A program made the translations under genes and the position numbers. This document shows, in pieces, positions 33,406 through 44,692 of a stretch of DNA of 64,000 bases. The stretch's first letter is position 1. Each line of letters opens with the position of its first letter. Source of the stretch: Arabidopsis thaliana. Lineage: Eukaryota > Streptophyta > Magnoliopsida > Brassicales > Brassicaceae. Below the pieces are notes generated by a model. That model did no database searches. It was given only the letters and a program-made list of their open reading frames with translations, and had not been told where the DNA came from. The DNA is taken from the NCBI RefSeq assembly GCF_000001735.4, contig NC_003074.8, positions 2,356,101-2,420,100 of the forward strand, in the 5' to 3' direction.

Positions 33406-35088
33406 GTTTTTGTTCTTGAGGATCTCATAAATGTTGGGTTCGTTCTCAATTTGGCTAATAAAATTCGCTTTGGAAATTTCGGTACTCTGAAGATAACTCC
33501 ATTTGAATCTGTAATTTTCGTTTGCTTACATTTAAATTTTGTAATGTGGTAAAGAACTCTGCTTGTTTAAACGATTCCCTGCTTCAAGTATGGGTGAATG
33601 TTGTTTTCTTGATTTCATTTTCGTTGCTTCTTCTTCCATTAGATTGGTTAGAGACTATGGTGTTATATCTAGAGATTGGTAAAAGCAATTGGAAAATGCT
33701 AGGAGGTTATTGAACACATTGTGTTGAATTGTGGTTACCTGGTGTTGATATCTGTTGGTCTCGAGCTCAATTTGCCAACAGCTTTAAGCATAGAGAAAGA
33801 GAGTATATAGAATGATGTGACTTCTTAGTACTGGAATGAGATTCTTTTTACAGACCATATAGTAATCTTCCCGGTTTCGGTATGCTTAGGATTAATAGGC
33901 CATCCTTTATATTCTCGGGTCTAATTGTCTAAGGAGGTGTTTCCGTTGAGTTAGAAGAATTAGTGGAGTTTTGATCTTTCATTCTCATAACCACTGCATC
34001 TTTGGTGAGGCTGAGATAACATTAAATATACTCTGAGCATTGTAATCACAGTTTCTGCTTTTAGGGAAAGGGAATAAGGTAGAATGGATCTGGCATCTTA
34101 TACCAATGGTTTAGTAGATTTGATTTGAGCCTTGTAAACAGAAACTCTGTTTGTAGGATCGATTCTTGTTCAGGGTTTGATTCAGTAACAAAACATATTG
34201 AGTATACTGTTTAGATATTATTTTCCTACCAGTAGTTTCTAAACACAGCTTAGGCATCTTTAAATGTTGCGAATAGTTTTCTAATTCTTACTCGTTTTTC
34301 AAAATCCGAAACCAAAGCAAACTGAAAAATGGATGCTCATCTCTATCTACCTGAAAACGTCGATATCAAAATCAATTTCTGCTTGTGGTGCACTTAACAC
34401 AATAATCATTACTCTCAGTCTTATAAGGATGTGCAATACAACATAATTTAAACCTGTTAACAGACTATCAATCTGTTAAGAAGTGATTAAGACCTTGACT
34501 ATTTTAAAGGCTATCTCTTTTATTTTAATTTTATTATTGTTCAAGTTGTCTCTTCTATTTTCGAAACATCGCCATGTTCAAATCGACAAAAAAAGAAGTG
34601 TATAGAACAAATCCACTTAGAATAAGTTACATCTTATGTAGATAAAATAAATAAATAAGTTTTGTAGAAAATTAACCAAACATATACAAACAGACGATAA
34701 GCATTTGAATTGAATTATATTTGTCTATACCATAAATTGAGTCTCAAAAGATTTAACCTGAAATAACTATCCTAACGGAAAACTGTTTTGAAGATGACAA
34801 AATACGAGATAATGTGTAGATTCCGTGTGTATCTCTATTGATAGACTTTAGTTTTTGTGTATTCTTGAAGGACATAAACCTATTTTAAGACCAGTTCAAC
34901 AGAAAACTGGTGCAGACCACGATCACAGTTGTAATGAGTTTTCTAAAATGGTAACCACTCCTTTTCCTTTAAGAAGCAGTCCTTCTTGTCTCCTGCCCTA
35001 ATTCTCTTCTTCTCTATAAACCCATATTCTAGTTTTGTTCTCATTCATTCTCTGTTCAAAGCTCATAAATAATAAACTCCAATTAAGA
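33406..35088. other. Intergenic region, 3' UTR of C1-FDX to CML3 promoter
   Basis: About 1.7 kb with the 3' UTR (perhaps with an intron, given the GTAAGT at the stop codon) and AT-rich DNA. A 63-codon frame at 33522-33713 has no support. CML3 promoter at the right end. Confidence 0.55.
35014..35020 (+). promoter_or_regulatory. TATA box of CML3
   Basis: CTATAAA, 69 bases before the CML3 ATG. Confidence 0.6.
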
Positions 35089-35550
35089 ATGGATCAAGCG
35101 GAGCTTGCCAGGATCTTCCAAATGTTCGACAGGAACGGTGATGGCAAAATCACGAAGCAAGAGCTGAATGATTCATTGGAGAATCTAGGAATCTACATTC
35201 CAGACAAAGACTTGGTGCAGATGATCGAGAAGATTGATCTCAACGGTGATGGGTACGTGGACATCGAAGAGTTTGGAGGGTTGTACCAGACGATAATGGA
35301 GGAAAGAGACGAGGAGGAAGACATGAGAGAGGCTTTCAACGTGTTTGATCAGAACCGGGACGGGTTCATCACGGTGGAAGAGCTAAGGTCTGTGTTAGCT
35401 TCCTTGGGGCTCAAACAAGGAAGAACCCTAGAGGATTGCAAGAGGATGATAAGCAAAGTTGACGTTGATGGAGATGGCATGGTGAATTTCAAAGAGTTTA
35501 AACAAATGATGAAAGGTGGTGGATTTGCCGCCTTAGGATCAAACTTGTAA
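35089..35550 (+). CDS. CML3: Calmodulin-like protein 3, peroxisomal, four EF-hands
   Basis: Intronless, 153 residues from the ATG at 35089; an upstream in-frame ATG at 35035 lies close to the TATA box and would add a non-conserved leader. Four EF-hand loops start at Asp14 ([12 protein letters not shown]), Asp50 ([12 protein letters not shown]), Asp87 ([12 protein letters not shown]) and Asp125 ([12 protein letters not shown]), each with acidic position 12, so all four should bind calcium. The C-terminus is SNL, a plant-type PTS1 peroxisome signal. From memory, CML3 dimerises the peroxisomal processing protease DEG15. The locus has also been labelled AGD11, but there is no ARF-GAP domain. Confidence 0.95.
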   Translation: MDQAELARIFQMFDRNGDGKITKQELNDSLENLGIYIPDKDLVQMIEKIDLNGDGYVDIEEFGGLYQTIMEERDEEEDMREAFNVFDQNRDGFITVEELRSVLASLGLKQGRTLEDCKRMISKVDVDGDGMVNFKEFKQMMKGGGFAALGSNL

Positions 35551-36286
35551 AAAAAAAACTCATTTTTCGGGTTCGGGTTTGAGACCCAAAATCATTGGGT
35601 ATTTTTTTCTTCGGAATGATTATTAGGGCAAAACCTTGAAAGCGATGATGAATGGATTTGCAAAAGAAAAAAGCTCAACAAACTTTGTGAGCTTTGTTTT
35701 GAATGCTCCTACAAAAATGTTGTTGATGAATTTGCTTTTCGGATTTTGAAACATAACCATGCGAATCTACGGGAACACTTGATGATTCTTTTATTATTTA
35801 TATATTTGGGTGTTGCACTTAAAAAGTTATCACTATCTAGCTTATAATCATAAAATGATGAAAATATATTTGTATTTGTAAATTACAAAGATTAAACACA
35901 AACAAACAATCGAATTTCTACCCAAAAAAACAAACAAACAATCGAATTTATGTCTTTAAAGTGAAGATTTAGGTCAAAGTAATGGAAAAAAGTGTCTCAT
36001 GGAATATGTTAGTCAGGCGGTCAAAGTAAAAAGTAAAAAGAGAAAAAACTATAAACTACATGATGTTTAACTCTTCAAGTGACGTCAAGACATAAACTAC
36101 GTGCCGTTTCGCACTATTCGTAATCCAACGGGCGAGACTGGAATGAATTTATGACCAGATCTTGGTTTTTTCTTGTCGTCTTCTTCACCGCTTACCAGTT
36201 ACTAACTTGAGCTTCAGAGATCATCATCATCATCACTTCCTCTCTCTGAAGAAAACACAATTTGGAGTTTTCTAATCTTCATTCCA
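35551..36286. other. CML3 3' UTR and FRS promoter/leader
   Basis: AT-rich; a small direct repeat (CAAACAATCGAATTT, twice near 35905-35948) and the FRS 5' leader, with a CATCAT run near 36220-36234, at the right end. Confidence 0.6.
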
Positions 36287-37609
36287 AGTGAGTACTTCAA
36301 TCGAATCCCTTTTCTACTATTCAATAATTCAATCTATTATTCAAATTCTCGTCTATCTGTTTCGATGATTTTGAGGTTTTCGCTCCCTTTTGTTATCAAA
36401 TTATGGAATCTGATTCCCAATTTCGCGTTTGTATGTACTCGATTTTCTCTTTTTTCTTGCATGATTACACTTTGGTGAAGTTCAGAATTCGAGTAATATC
36501 ACTTGAAATTGCTACTCTCTGCCTATTCATTAGGGTTTATGAATACATAGTTTAGGGTTTATGTTTCCATTAGTCACTTCTTGAGGACCTGCTTATCTTC
36601 GAGCCATTGTGTATTTGATAAACTTTGGAAGAAGTGTCCACTATATCTAGCGTAGGACTGAATGTAGTAGATTAGAACTGCTAAGAGTTGGTTAGAGAAA
36701 GGGGTGGGTAATTTATAAGGATTTTCTAGGGTTTGGTTAGGTATTCGGTAGAGAGTTTCTGGTTTGGTGAACAAGACATAGCTTTGCATCATTTGTTTTG
36801 AGTTGAGATGTTTGTGTGTTGTGTTGTGGCAGTGGAAGGGAACTCTTTACCCGAAGAAGATGTAGAGATGATGGAGAATTCAGATGTAATGAAGACAGTC
36901 ACAGATGAAGCTTCTCCAATGGTGGAGCCGTTCATTGGTATGGAGTTTGAATCAGAAGAGGCTGCAAAGTCTTTCTATGACAATTACGCTACATGCATGG
37001 GTTTCGTTATGCGAGTGGATGCTTTCAGGAGGTCAATGCGAGATGGGACTGTGGTGTGGCGCAGACTCGTGTGTAATAAAGAAGGATTTCGTAGGTCGAG
37101 ACCTCGGAGAAGCGAGAGTAGAAAGCCTCGGGCTATAACAAGAGAAGGGTGTAAAGCTCTGATTGTTGTGAAAAGAGAGAAATCCGGAACATGGCTTGTT
37201 ACTAAATTTGAGAAAGAGCATAATCATCCTCTCTTGCCTCTCTCCCCTAATGTTCGCCGGAATTTTCAGCTCCCTCAAACACCGGTACGTCTACGCACTT
37301 TTCCTTGGGGTAAAAGTAAAACAGTGATTATTGGCATTGATCTAAGAGTTACCAAGAACATAAAGCTCAAAAAATGATATCGAAATCTTGTACAAATGAA
37401 CTTTTCAGGACGAGAAAGACGCAAAGATTAGGGAGCTGAGTGCAGAGCTGAGCCGAGAGAGAAGGCGTTGTACTGCTTTGCAACAGCAGCTTGATATGGT
37501 CCTTAAGGAGATGGAAGAACATTCCAACCATCTCACCATTAACATCAATAGTGTTATCCAAAGTGTTAGAGACATTGAGTCCAATACTTTCACCAAACAA
37601 CAAACATAA
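36287..37609 (+). CDS. Short FAR1-related (FRS/FRF-type) DNA-binding protein
   Basis: Best model: exons 36287 (single coding base A), 36833-37284 and 37409-37609. The donor at 36288 and acceptor ending 36832 join A to TG, making ATG-GAA-GGG in frame with the rest; 217 residues result. Without that junction, the next in-frame ATG is at 36868 (205 residues). The protein has one FAR1 DNA-binding zinc-finger domain (about residues 30-135: EAAKSFYDNYATCMGFVMRV, RRLVCNKEGFR, REGCKALIVVKRE, TWLVTKFEKEHNHPL), the WRKY-GCM1-like fold derived from Mutator-like transposases. A C-terminal coiled coil rich in Leu/Arg/Gln follows. The transposase core and SWIM domains of full FRS proteins are absent, so it resembles FRF competitor factors. 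Confidence 0.88.
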
Positions 37610-37794
37610 TGCTTCATTTCTGTTCATAAAAGCTTAACATCAAATTCTCATAATCCAATGTTCTGTATCTTGTGATTGATTCTTCATTCTCCGAAACAAA
37701 AAAACAAAAAACTAGATTGGAAGGCATTGATGATGAAATTACACATTGGCTAATCAAAACAAAGCCATGGACATTATCCAATTTTGACATAGCA

Positions 37795-38364
37795 TCAATG
37801 CCAGAAAGCGTAAATGGCGGTAGAGATGTAAATCAGCAGAGCAGAGGAAACCAGAGTGACGAGCGTTGCAACAGCTTGAGCCGCCGATTTGCTGCCGCAA
37901 GAGAGCAAACCAAGACGGATCTGAATCACATTAACCATAGAGAGCATCAAGAAGAGACAGCCCATTACAGATCCGACAGCAGAAGCCATCATTCCCCATC
38001 TCAAAACCTTGATATTGATGTGAGCTCTGAAAATCTCGTTGACGTCTTTGCTATTAAGAAGGTTTAAGGCAAGCTTAAGACCCTGAGCTACAAGAGAGGA
38101 GAAGAGGAAGAAGCTGAAGGAGACGACTTCGAAGACCAGTAGCTTCTTGGCGACGTCAGCACTTGCGTCGCAGCTGGATCGTTGTTCGAGGCTGTGTTGT
38201 CCTGGAGTCGCTAAGGAAAGACCAACGAAGACGGCGATGGTGAAGAGAGAGTTCACGTTCACGAGTCCGTCGAGAGCGCTTACGTGGACACTTGTGGTGG
38301 CGAGGGAGGATGTTGAAGACGCCTCTGGTGACGTCATTCTCACGCCGTTCTCAGCGCCGGTCAT
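37795..38364 (-). CDS. Plant four-span membrane protein, function unknown
   Basis: Intronless, 189 residues. A Ser/Thr-rich N-terminus is followed by four hydrophobic segments: LFTIAVFVGLSLA, FEVVSFSFFLFSSLVA, MMASAVGSVMGCLFLMLSMV and VATLVTLVSSALLIYISTA. The gene is convergent with the FRS gene, with 185 bases between stop codons. It resembles small uncharacterised plant membrane proteins; I recognise no catalytic motif. Confidence 0.85.
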   Translation of the reverse strand: MTGAENGVRMTSPEASSTSSLATTSVHVSALDGLVNVNSLFTIAVFVGLSLATPGQHSLEQRSSCDASADVAKKLLVFEVVSFSFFLFSSLVAQGLKLALNLLNSKDVNEIFRAHINIKVLRWGMMASAVGSVMGCLFLMLSMVNVIQIRLGLLSCGSKSAAQAVATLVTLVSSALLIYISTAIYAFWH

Positions 38365-39020
38365 GTAGTTAACCTTCGGCTCAGATCTGCTCGGAAAGGG
38401 AAAAAAAGAAACGCAATGGTTAAAAAAAAGATAGATTGATTTTAGGGAAGAGAGAGGGTTTGCTTACTCATACATGAGGGAATCTATTTAAGCAATGAGT
38501 TTAGCTTTCCGTCGGGGCTTAGCTTGAAGAAAGAGATGGATTGTCTTAAAGAGAGAGCTTGTCGGAAACACTCTCTCTCTCCCTATCTTTGTACAAACCA
38601 GCTTCTTTGAGGCATTTCTTTTCCACGTCACATTAAGTTGTTGACTTTTTCCGATTTTTCTTCTCTTTTTGAATTTTGTTTTTCTGTATGCAGTCAAATG
38701 TTAATGGATTTTTGGGTGAATTTAAAAGATTTTTTTTAATGATTTACTATTAGCAACACTTCATAAATAATTTGAATGCATTTTTCAAATCACTAATAAG
38801 ATTTTCTCTTAAAATTAATGATTAACTTGAGATTTTTCAATCTAATAAGACAAATCATATAGGATACATTCCCTTTTAAGTACCCAATTCGAAGGTTAAA
38901 GATAAAAAATTGTCTCAAGCTATGGATGGGATTGACACATATAAGCATATAACGATGTACAAAAGGAGAAGAAATATGAGAATTGCATTTCTGAGGTAAG
39001 TGATAAGAAGATGTCAGGCT
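38365..39020. other. Promoter of membrane protein and GLR1.4 3' UTR
   Basis: A CT-rich leader tract near 38567-38582, then AT-rich DNA and the GLR1.4 3' UTR. Nothing else seen. Confidence 0.6.
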
Positions 39021-42000
39021 TCAGATGACTGAATTCTCATTTTGCCTGTTTGGTGTGGTGGGAGAAGGACGAATTTCTCTTGCAAATCGATGACTAACAT
39101 AACGGTGGAAATGTTTAAGCACAACTTGCCTTTGTTCTCGGTTCCAGGGGATTAGATAGACGATGAGAGCAAACGCAAAAGAAACTCCTGTGATCATAAA
39201 CAAACCGCGAAATGTGTATACAGTGAGAGGATGGAACGTATCCTCGCTTGTGGCTGACGTCGTTTGTCTCTGGAACCACCAATTCTCTATGGCTTTTAGC
39301 TTCTCTGTTCTCCTTAGCTTTTCGATTTCTCTTGACACCTTTTGAACCAAAGGAGAACCTTTCTGGAAAGCCTGAGAGAGAGAGATGGATTAAGTCAAAT
39401 AAGTGTGCATACCAATAATGTAATAATAGACGAAAGTTTTGGGGGTAAAAGCTTTACAAATCCAAAGCCGTTGGTTACGCTTTCGGTTTCGACAATGACG
39501 AATTCTGAAGGGTGCTTTGCAACAAAGAGCTTTACATATGGAACTTCATCGACGATAAACGAGATAGTTCCATTCCTTAAAGCATTTGTAAAATCGTCAG
39601 CTGTCTTTAATCCCTTGTATCTCGGTCCTTGGAACGTAGGATTATCATTAACCACATTTGCTGCAATAGAGGCAGAAAAGAAGCCAATGTTTTCGTTTGA
39701 TTTCAACCCGCGTATCTGTTGAACCGTCATCACTGATGTCAACGTTGCAGTGTAATTTGAAGTCAATATAAGCACTGCAAATATCCAAACAATAACTACA
39801 AATCTTGACATATTATGTTGCAGCCTCTCCCCTATATATCAACAATATCAAAGCAAAAAAAATGGTCAGAGAGTTCTTGTAATAGATAAAATCAAGAAGG
39901 CTAATTCGATCTTCTCGTACTTACGATGGGCAAAGACAAGGGTCGAGAACCCAAAACATAGCAATGTTCCAATCTGTTGGAAACAAGAGCCTTGGAAGTC
40001 AGCGTTATCATGCCGCTCTATCAACCAAACTATAGCCCCCGTCAAGATAAAGAAACTTGCAATTGTTAGCCAAAGACTAAGTGTCAAAGGCTTAAAGATA
40101 ATCCACATGCTTTTGTCTTTGGCAGTAACAACTGCGAGTCCCATATCAGTGAAAGGTAATGTAAAATCTACATATAAAGATCTGTTATCAGTAATCGTGA
40201 TATCCCCAACAGCTGCATCGTACTTGTCTTTCTGTGAAAGAAGCAAAACAAATAATTAATGTTATAGTGCATGAAAGTGAAGTTGTATCTAAAATAGTAT
40301 ATGGTGAACATTGGCTTCTCCACTAATTACCAATTAGTTTTGAGTTGAATGCTCATAATTCCCCAAACTTAAAGAGTAATATATAACTAATGATAGACCG
40401 CGATAAGCCACAACAGTGTGTATATATATATTACCTGGCTATACAGTGTGTACACAAGATCGTTGTAGTTCTTGTAGTTAATTGCACCAGGCCAAGGTAT
40501 GTACTCCACTTCATAATTGAAAGGTAGGATTGATGTCTCAAAAACGTCAATACAGTATCCTGTAGCAGCTGTGACTCCAGTTTTAAAATCTGTTTTCACT
40601 TCCAGTATTTGCGGAGTTATGTTTCCTGCTGGTACTAAAACTCTCAGCTTCTTCTTTTTACCATGCCTCTTCTCTTTCAACGAACGGATTTTCGGAATTC
40701 TTGTAGACCCTCCAGGCCAGATGATTGTCTCAAGTGCTTTGGTAGAAGACAAACGTCTTCTTCTATTGCTGATGAAACTACCAGAATTCCAAAGTCCTAC
40801 ACTTCTCTCACCTCTCCCTATCATATTCACAATCTCAAACTTGTCTGAGATAAACTTCTTATCGATGAATTTGATGTCACCACTCAAACCTTTATGCTTA
40901 GCACTCTCTGGAATAGCCTCAAGCAGGTCATATACTGACAAACCTGGTAACTTTGCAACTTCTGCTGCTCTTGCAAGACTCCAAGCTATATCGTGAGCCC
41001 ATATGCTACAAACGCTCATCCTTGTAACTACTTCTTCGAGTCGCAAAGATCTCTTCCATCTCAAAGTAAAGTTGTGAAGCTCCTCAGTCAACGGAATATA
41101 AGACTTGAAACCAATCACACCTTCCATTTCCTCTTTTGCTAAATAATTTGTGTCTTGAAAATTATTCATGCTTCTCGCTGTGAGGATCCAAGCATATCCT
41201 TCCTCCATCATTCCTAACCTCCGAGCACATGGAAAGAGACGATTTGCAATTCGTTCAGAAATGTGCGCAACAAAAATCCTTATCCCCGAGGCCTTAAACT
41301 TTCTTAGCTGCTTCATGATACATTCCTCATTAGATGAGACAGAAAATTCCGCCTTGTACTCAATGTGAATGGCGTTCTGTTGGAAATGTCCAACCAAAGG
41401 TTGTATACTCTCTCTCCAGTCATCATCATCCTCGTAGATAAGAACAGCGGTTCTCCAATCAAAATTGCTGAACAGAGCTGCAATTCCCTTTGCTTCAGAG
41501 GATGTATCATGAGTAGCTTGAATAAAGTAATTATATTTGGCCAAGCTCAACGAGCTAGGAACTTGGAAAGAAGAAATCACTGGAACTTTAGTTTTCTCCC
41601 CAAGCTCTGCTAAATTTTTTGCTTCAAGCAACGATTGTCCACCAACAAGTGCTTCCACTTGTTCAGTTTGCAGGAGGTCCATGGCTGTTTAAAAATTACA
41701 TCTCCATAGAATCAATCAAAATGAGAAATGAACATTTCACCAGGTTAACGAAAATCAGATTGAAATTGCAGTGGCAAGATTCGAATCATGGTCTTAACAG
41801 TTTTAATTATTGCTGCGAGTTGTCTATCTTCAGTGATTCACTGAAACTATGAGCTTCTTGTTCTGAAGAAAACAATCTAGGACGTACCTGCAGCGAGAGC
41901 TTGGAGAGGGTCACCATGAGAGTCTCTGGATAAGACAGAGACTCTTGTTCTATAGCCATTGTTGACATGATAGAAATCAGAAAGCGCCATCGAAATCGAA

Positions 42001-42191
42001 GTTGTCACAAGCTTGCCTTCCATGGAACCCATGTCCACCACCAAACCTATCCGAACATCTTCGTACACTACTGGAAGTCTATCTACGTTATCTTTTTGAT
42101 TAGTTCCGCTGCATGTTACTGCAAATGAAATGAAGGCGAGGAAGAAAATAGTTAGAAAATAACCAGTGTTGCGAATCATACAATTCTCCAT
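39021..42191 (-). CDS. GLR1.4: Glutamate-receptor-like cation channel GLR1.4
   Basis: Five exons: 41888-42191, 40435-41684, 39925-40231, 39458-39831, 39021-39371; phases close to 861 residues. A signal peptide ([16 protein letters not shown]) is followed by a periplasmic-binding-like amino-terminal domain ([16 protein letters not shown] onward to about residue 430). Next come ligand lobe S1 ([30 protein letters not shown]), M1 ([20 protein letters not shown]), a pore loop and M2 ([12 protein letters not shown]), M3 ([20 protein letters not shown]), S2 ([15 protein letters not shown]) and M4 ([20 protein letters not shown]). Plant GLRs are amino-acid-gated cation channels; from memory GLR1.4 responds to methionine and other hydrophobic residues. 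Confidence 0.95.
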
Positions 42192-43176
42192 CTTGGTGAA
42201 GCTTTTGTTCTCTAGCCCCTATTTGTATTATAAGCTATATATCTGACATCTAATTTAGTTCAAGATTCCAAATAATTTTAAACTAATTTACTCTTCAGGT
42301 ACTAATTAAGATTCCAAGGTCATTAAGGTTGTCTTTTATGGAGTTTTTATATCCCATATAATACGGCACATACTTTACTCAAGTCAATCAATCAAACAGC
42401 TGTGTTATTTTTCATTTTCCAAGTCTTCCACTTACTAACAAAATTCCTGGACCAAGTCTTCATTACTCAGTCTACCATTTTCTTCATTGGTTTTCTTGCT
42501 TTGCTTAGTAAAACGTTAGCTTCTTTGACCCCATCTATACTCCAAAAGAACCTTTTCCTCAAGGTTATCAACAAAGCCCGCACTATAAGAAAACAGGATT
42601 TTGCGGCTGCAAACCGGATTTTAGGCATCGCGCATCCAAAGCAAATTAGCAATTTCTGGATAGAAACGTGTTGTCGCAAAGAGCGACATTGCCAGTCGAC
42701 ATTGTCACAAATATTACGACACTATTTTCCGACACAAATATCTGTGGCGTATCTGCGATGGCTGCTGCTGCCATATATTTCGGATACAAACTTTTATTTT
42801 CATAATTTCAATCAAGCTATAAACTGGTTGGTTCTATACAATGAGAGGCATTACAAACTTTACGTAGAAATACTGAAATAGTAAGCCTTTTTTTTAGAAT
42901 CAGCCGTTATGTTACAATTACCCGAAGTGGTGTAAGCAAAATGGTTTGTTGGAAAAAACGAATTCAACTTAAATACCTCAAGAACATAATAGCTAGATTT
43001 GATTACGATGTTTGCAGACTCATGAATTGAAGCCACTCATATGTTAATGAAACTCAAGTTTTTTAGTCCCTAGTTTCTTCTGAAAATTCTTATTCAGAAA
43101 TGCGTACCTTTAAAAGTTGTTGCCGAGGGTTTGGAGCCACTGATACATTATATATTTTGATAACAGAAGATGGCTA
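42192..43176. other. GLR1.4 promoter, CACTA remnant, ATG10 3' UTR
   Basis: Head of GLR1.4 to about 42400, transposon-derived DNA at about 42581-42790, then the ATG10 3' flank. A 159-codon plus frame (42402-42881) runs through the transposon sequence and is not a gene. Confidence 0.65.
42581..42790 (+). mobile_element. CACTA (En/Spm) element remnant, one end
   Basis: Begins CACTATAAGAAAACAGGATT, one base from the common Arabidopsis En/Spm terminus CACTACAAGAAAAC. It continues with decayed subterminal repeats built on TTGCGAC/GCGACA words (CGCAAAGAGCGACATTG, CGACACTATTTTCCGACAC). No opposite terminus (GTTTTCTTGTAGTG-like) is found before 43177, so it is truncated. No transposase frame. Confidence 0.68.
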
Positions 43177-44280
43177 CTAATTCAGCATCTCAAGAGGGAT
43201 CCTAAGACCAACCACCTGCCCGACAACAGAGAACCATGAAACCAAGTACAACACAATTGGCATCTGACATCCAGAAGAGCTGCTACTTTGGGAAAGCAGC
43301 TTGATCCAGTCCTCAGTCCCACAGGGATGTAGCTTGAACCATGGCCTGTTCAAATATGGATGCTCCTGCGATTGATTGTTTGCATAGGGATTCAATACCA
43401 AATAACCATATAATATACTTTAAACGGACATTGTAATGTAGTATTGATTTTGAGAGGATACCTCTTGAGTTATAAAAGTCCACTTAGATTCCAGCAAAAG
43501 ACTAACAGAGCATGAGGGTACATCTTTTTTTATGACATCCAAAGCAAGAGGTTCTCCACCTAAGTGACAACAAAGATGATTTTCAAACTAAACAAAAGAA
43601 CAAACCAAAAAAGTCCAAGCAGGTTATATTGTGACATACCGCTGCAGTATCCGCGAAAATATAGCACAGGAACCTTGTATGATGCACTGTAAACTATATG
43701 GAAATCATAGTAGTGTGCTTCATTTTCCATGGTTGGGACCTAACACAAATAAAAGGGCATCAAGGAAAACAATCTCATGGATTCTAGATACCTGCTTCAG
43801 AGATAGTTAAAATGAGAATTTCTCAAAAGGTTATGTACCAAAATCGTGTGATCAACTGTTTCTTCTTTTTCCAAGCAATCAGTAGCTACATTTAGAGATT
43901 CATCCTCTGGAATTTCCTCCTACACACAAACTTAATTGTGAGAAACAAGAAAAGAAGAACATCACTGTTAAGAGCTGTGAATCTACCTCAAGTGAACTGA
44001 GAATTATGATCTTCTCCAGCGACAAGTAACCTTCCTCCTGCTAATAAAACAACAAGACCAAGGAATTTAAAAAACAGTATCTTAAAGAAGGTTGAATTAT
44101 GGAGAATTGGTGTTCATCAACCTTCTTTGAAACAAGTAGAGTTCGATTGATCAGAGGAACCCAAGACCATGGAGGGAACGATTGGTTATGTATCTTCCAC
44201 TTATCGGCAAAAGCTCGAGAAGCTACAGAGAAACCTTCGACGGTGAGTCTACCATCGCTGACCTCTCGAGCTGAATCCAT
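43177..44280 (-). CDS. ATG10: Autophagy E2-like enzyme ATG10
   Basis: Six exons: 44122-44280, 43987-44037, 43839-43919, 43640-43739, 43462-43559, 43177-43365; phases close to 225 residues. ATG10 takes ATG12 from ATG7 and conjugates it to ATG5, a step needed for autophagosome formation. The catalytic cysteine is Cys178 in the motif FKLHPCGTEDW; the preceding core includes YDFHIVYSASYKVPVLYFRG and an acidic loop (EEEIPEDES). An ATG five codons upstream (44295) is in frame but lies outside the conserved protein. The gene is divergent from the INTS9-like gene. Confidence 0.95.
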
Positions 44281-44692
44281 TGGAGGAGTAAACAAAATCG
44301 CTGATCTCTTCGTCGTCTTTCTCCGGTCTATTATCTCAGCAACATCGTATCAAAGCAACCAACCCGAATTTAGTTTTTGAAAAAATTAACTAATCCAACC
44401 AAACCGAACCGGAGAAATTCGATTTTCGAATCTAAACCAGTTTCGAATTAAATCCGCCGCTTCGTCCTCGACAACCTCCATCGCCGCCTTGCATAAACCT
44501 CCGTACTTTCCTTGCCGCATCTGTTAGTCTCTCTCTAAAAAACAAGACGGAAATTTTTATGGAGTTATACTGAACCTCTTCTATGATACGCATATTTCTG
44601 GCTGTTTTTTTAGGTTGCGTTGTTTGGAAAAGCTCTGAATTTAAACCTCGCTTATTCAGTTTTTTAAACAGATTATACTGTTGTTTGTCTCC
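44281..44692. promoter_or_regulatory. Divergent promoter ATG10 / INTS9-like
   Basis: 412 bases separate the two start codons on opposite strands, so both genes share this short control region. No canonical TATA in proper place for either is obvious, typical of housekeeping genes. Confidence 0.6.

Noticed and set aside
36860-36865. ATGTAG start-stop element just before an in-frame ATG of the FRS gene
   Set aside because: If the start codon is the spliced A|TG at 36287/36833, this lies inside the coding region out of frame and is not an upstream ORF.
42402-42881. 159-codon plus frame between GLR1.4 and ATG10
   Set aside because: Runs through CACTA subterminal repeats; no protein family resemblance.
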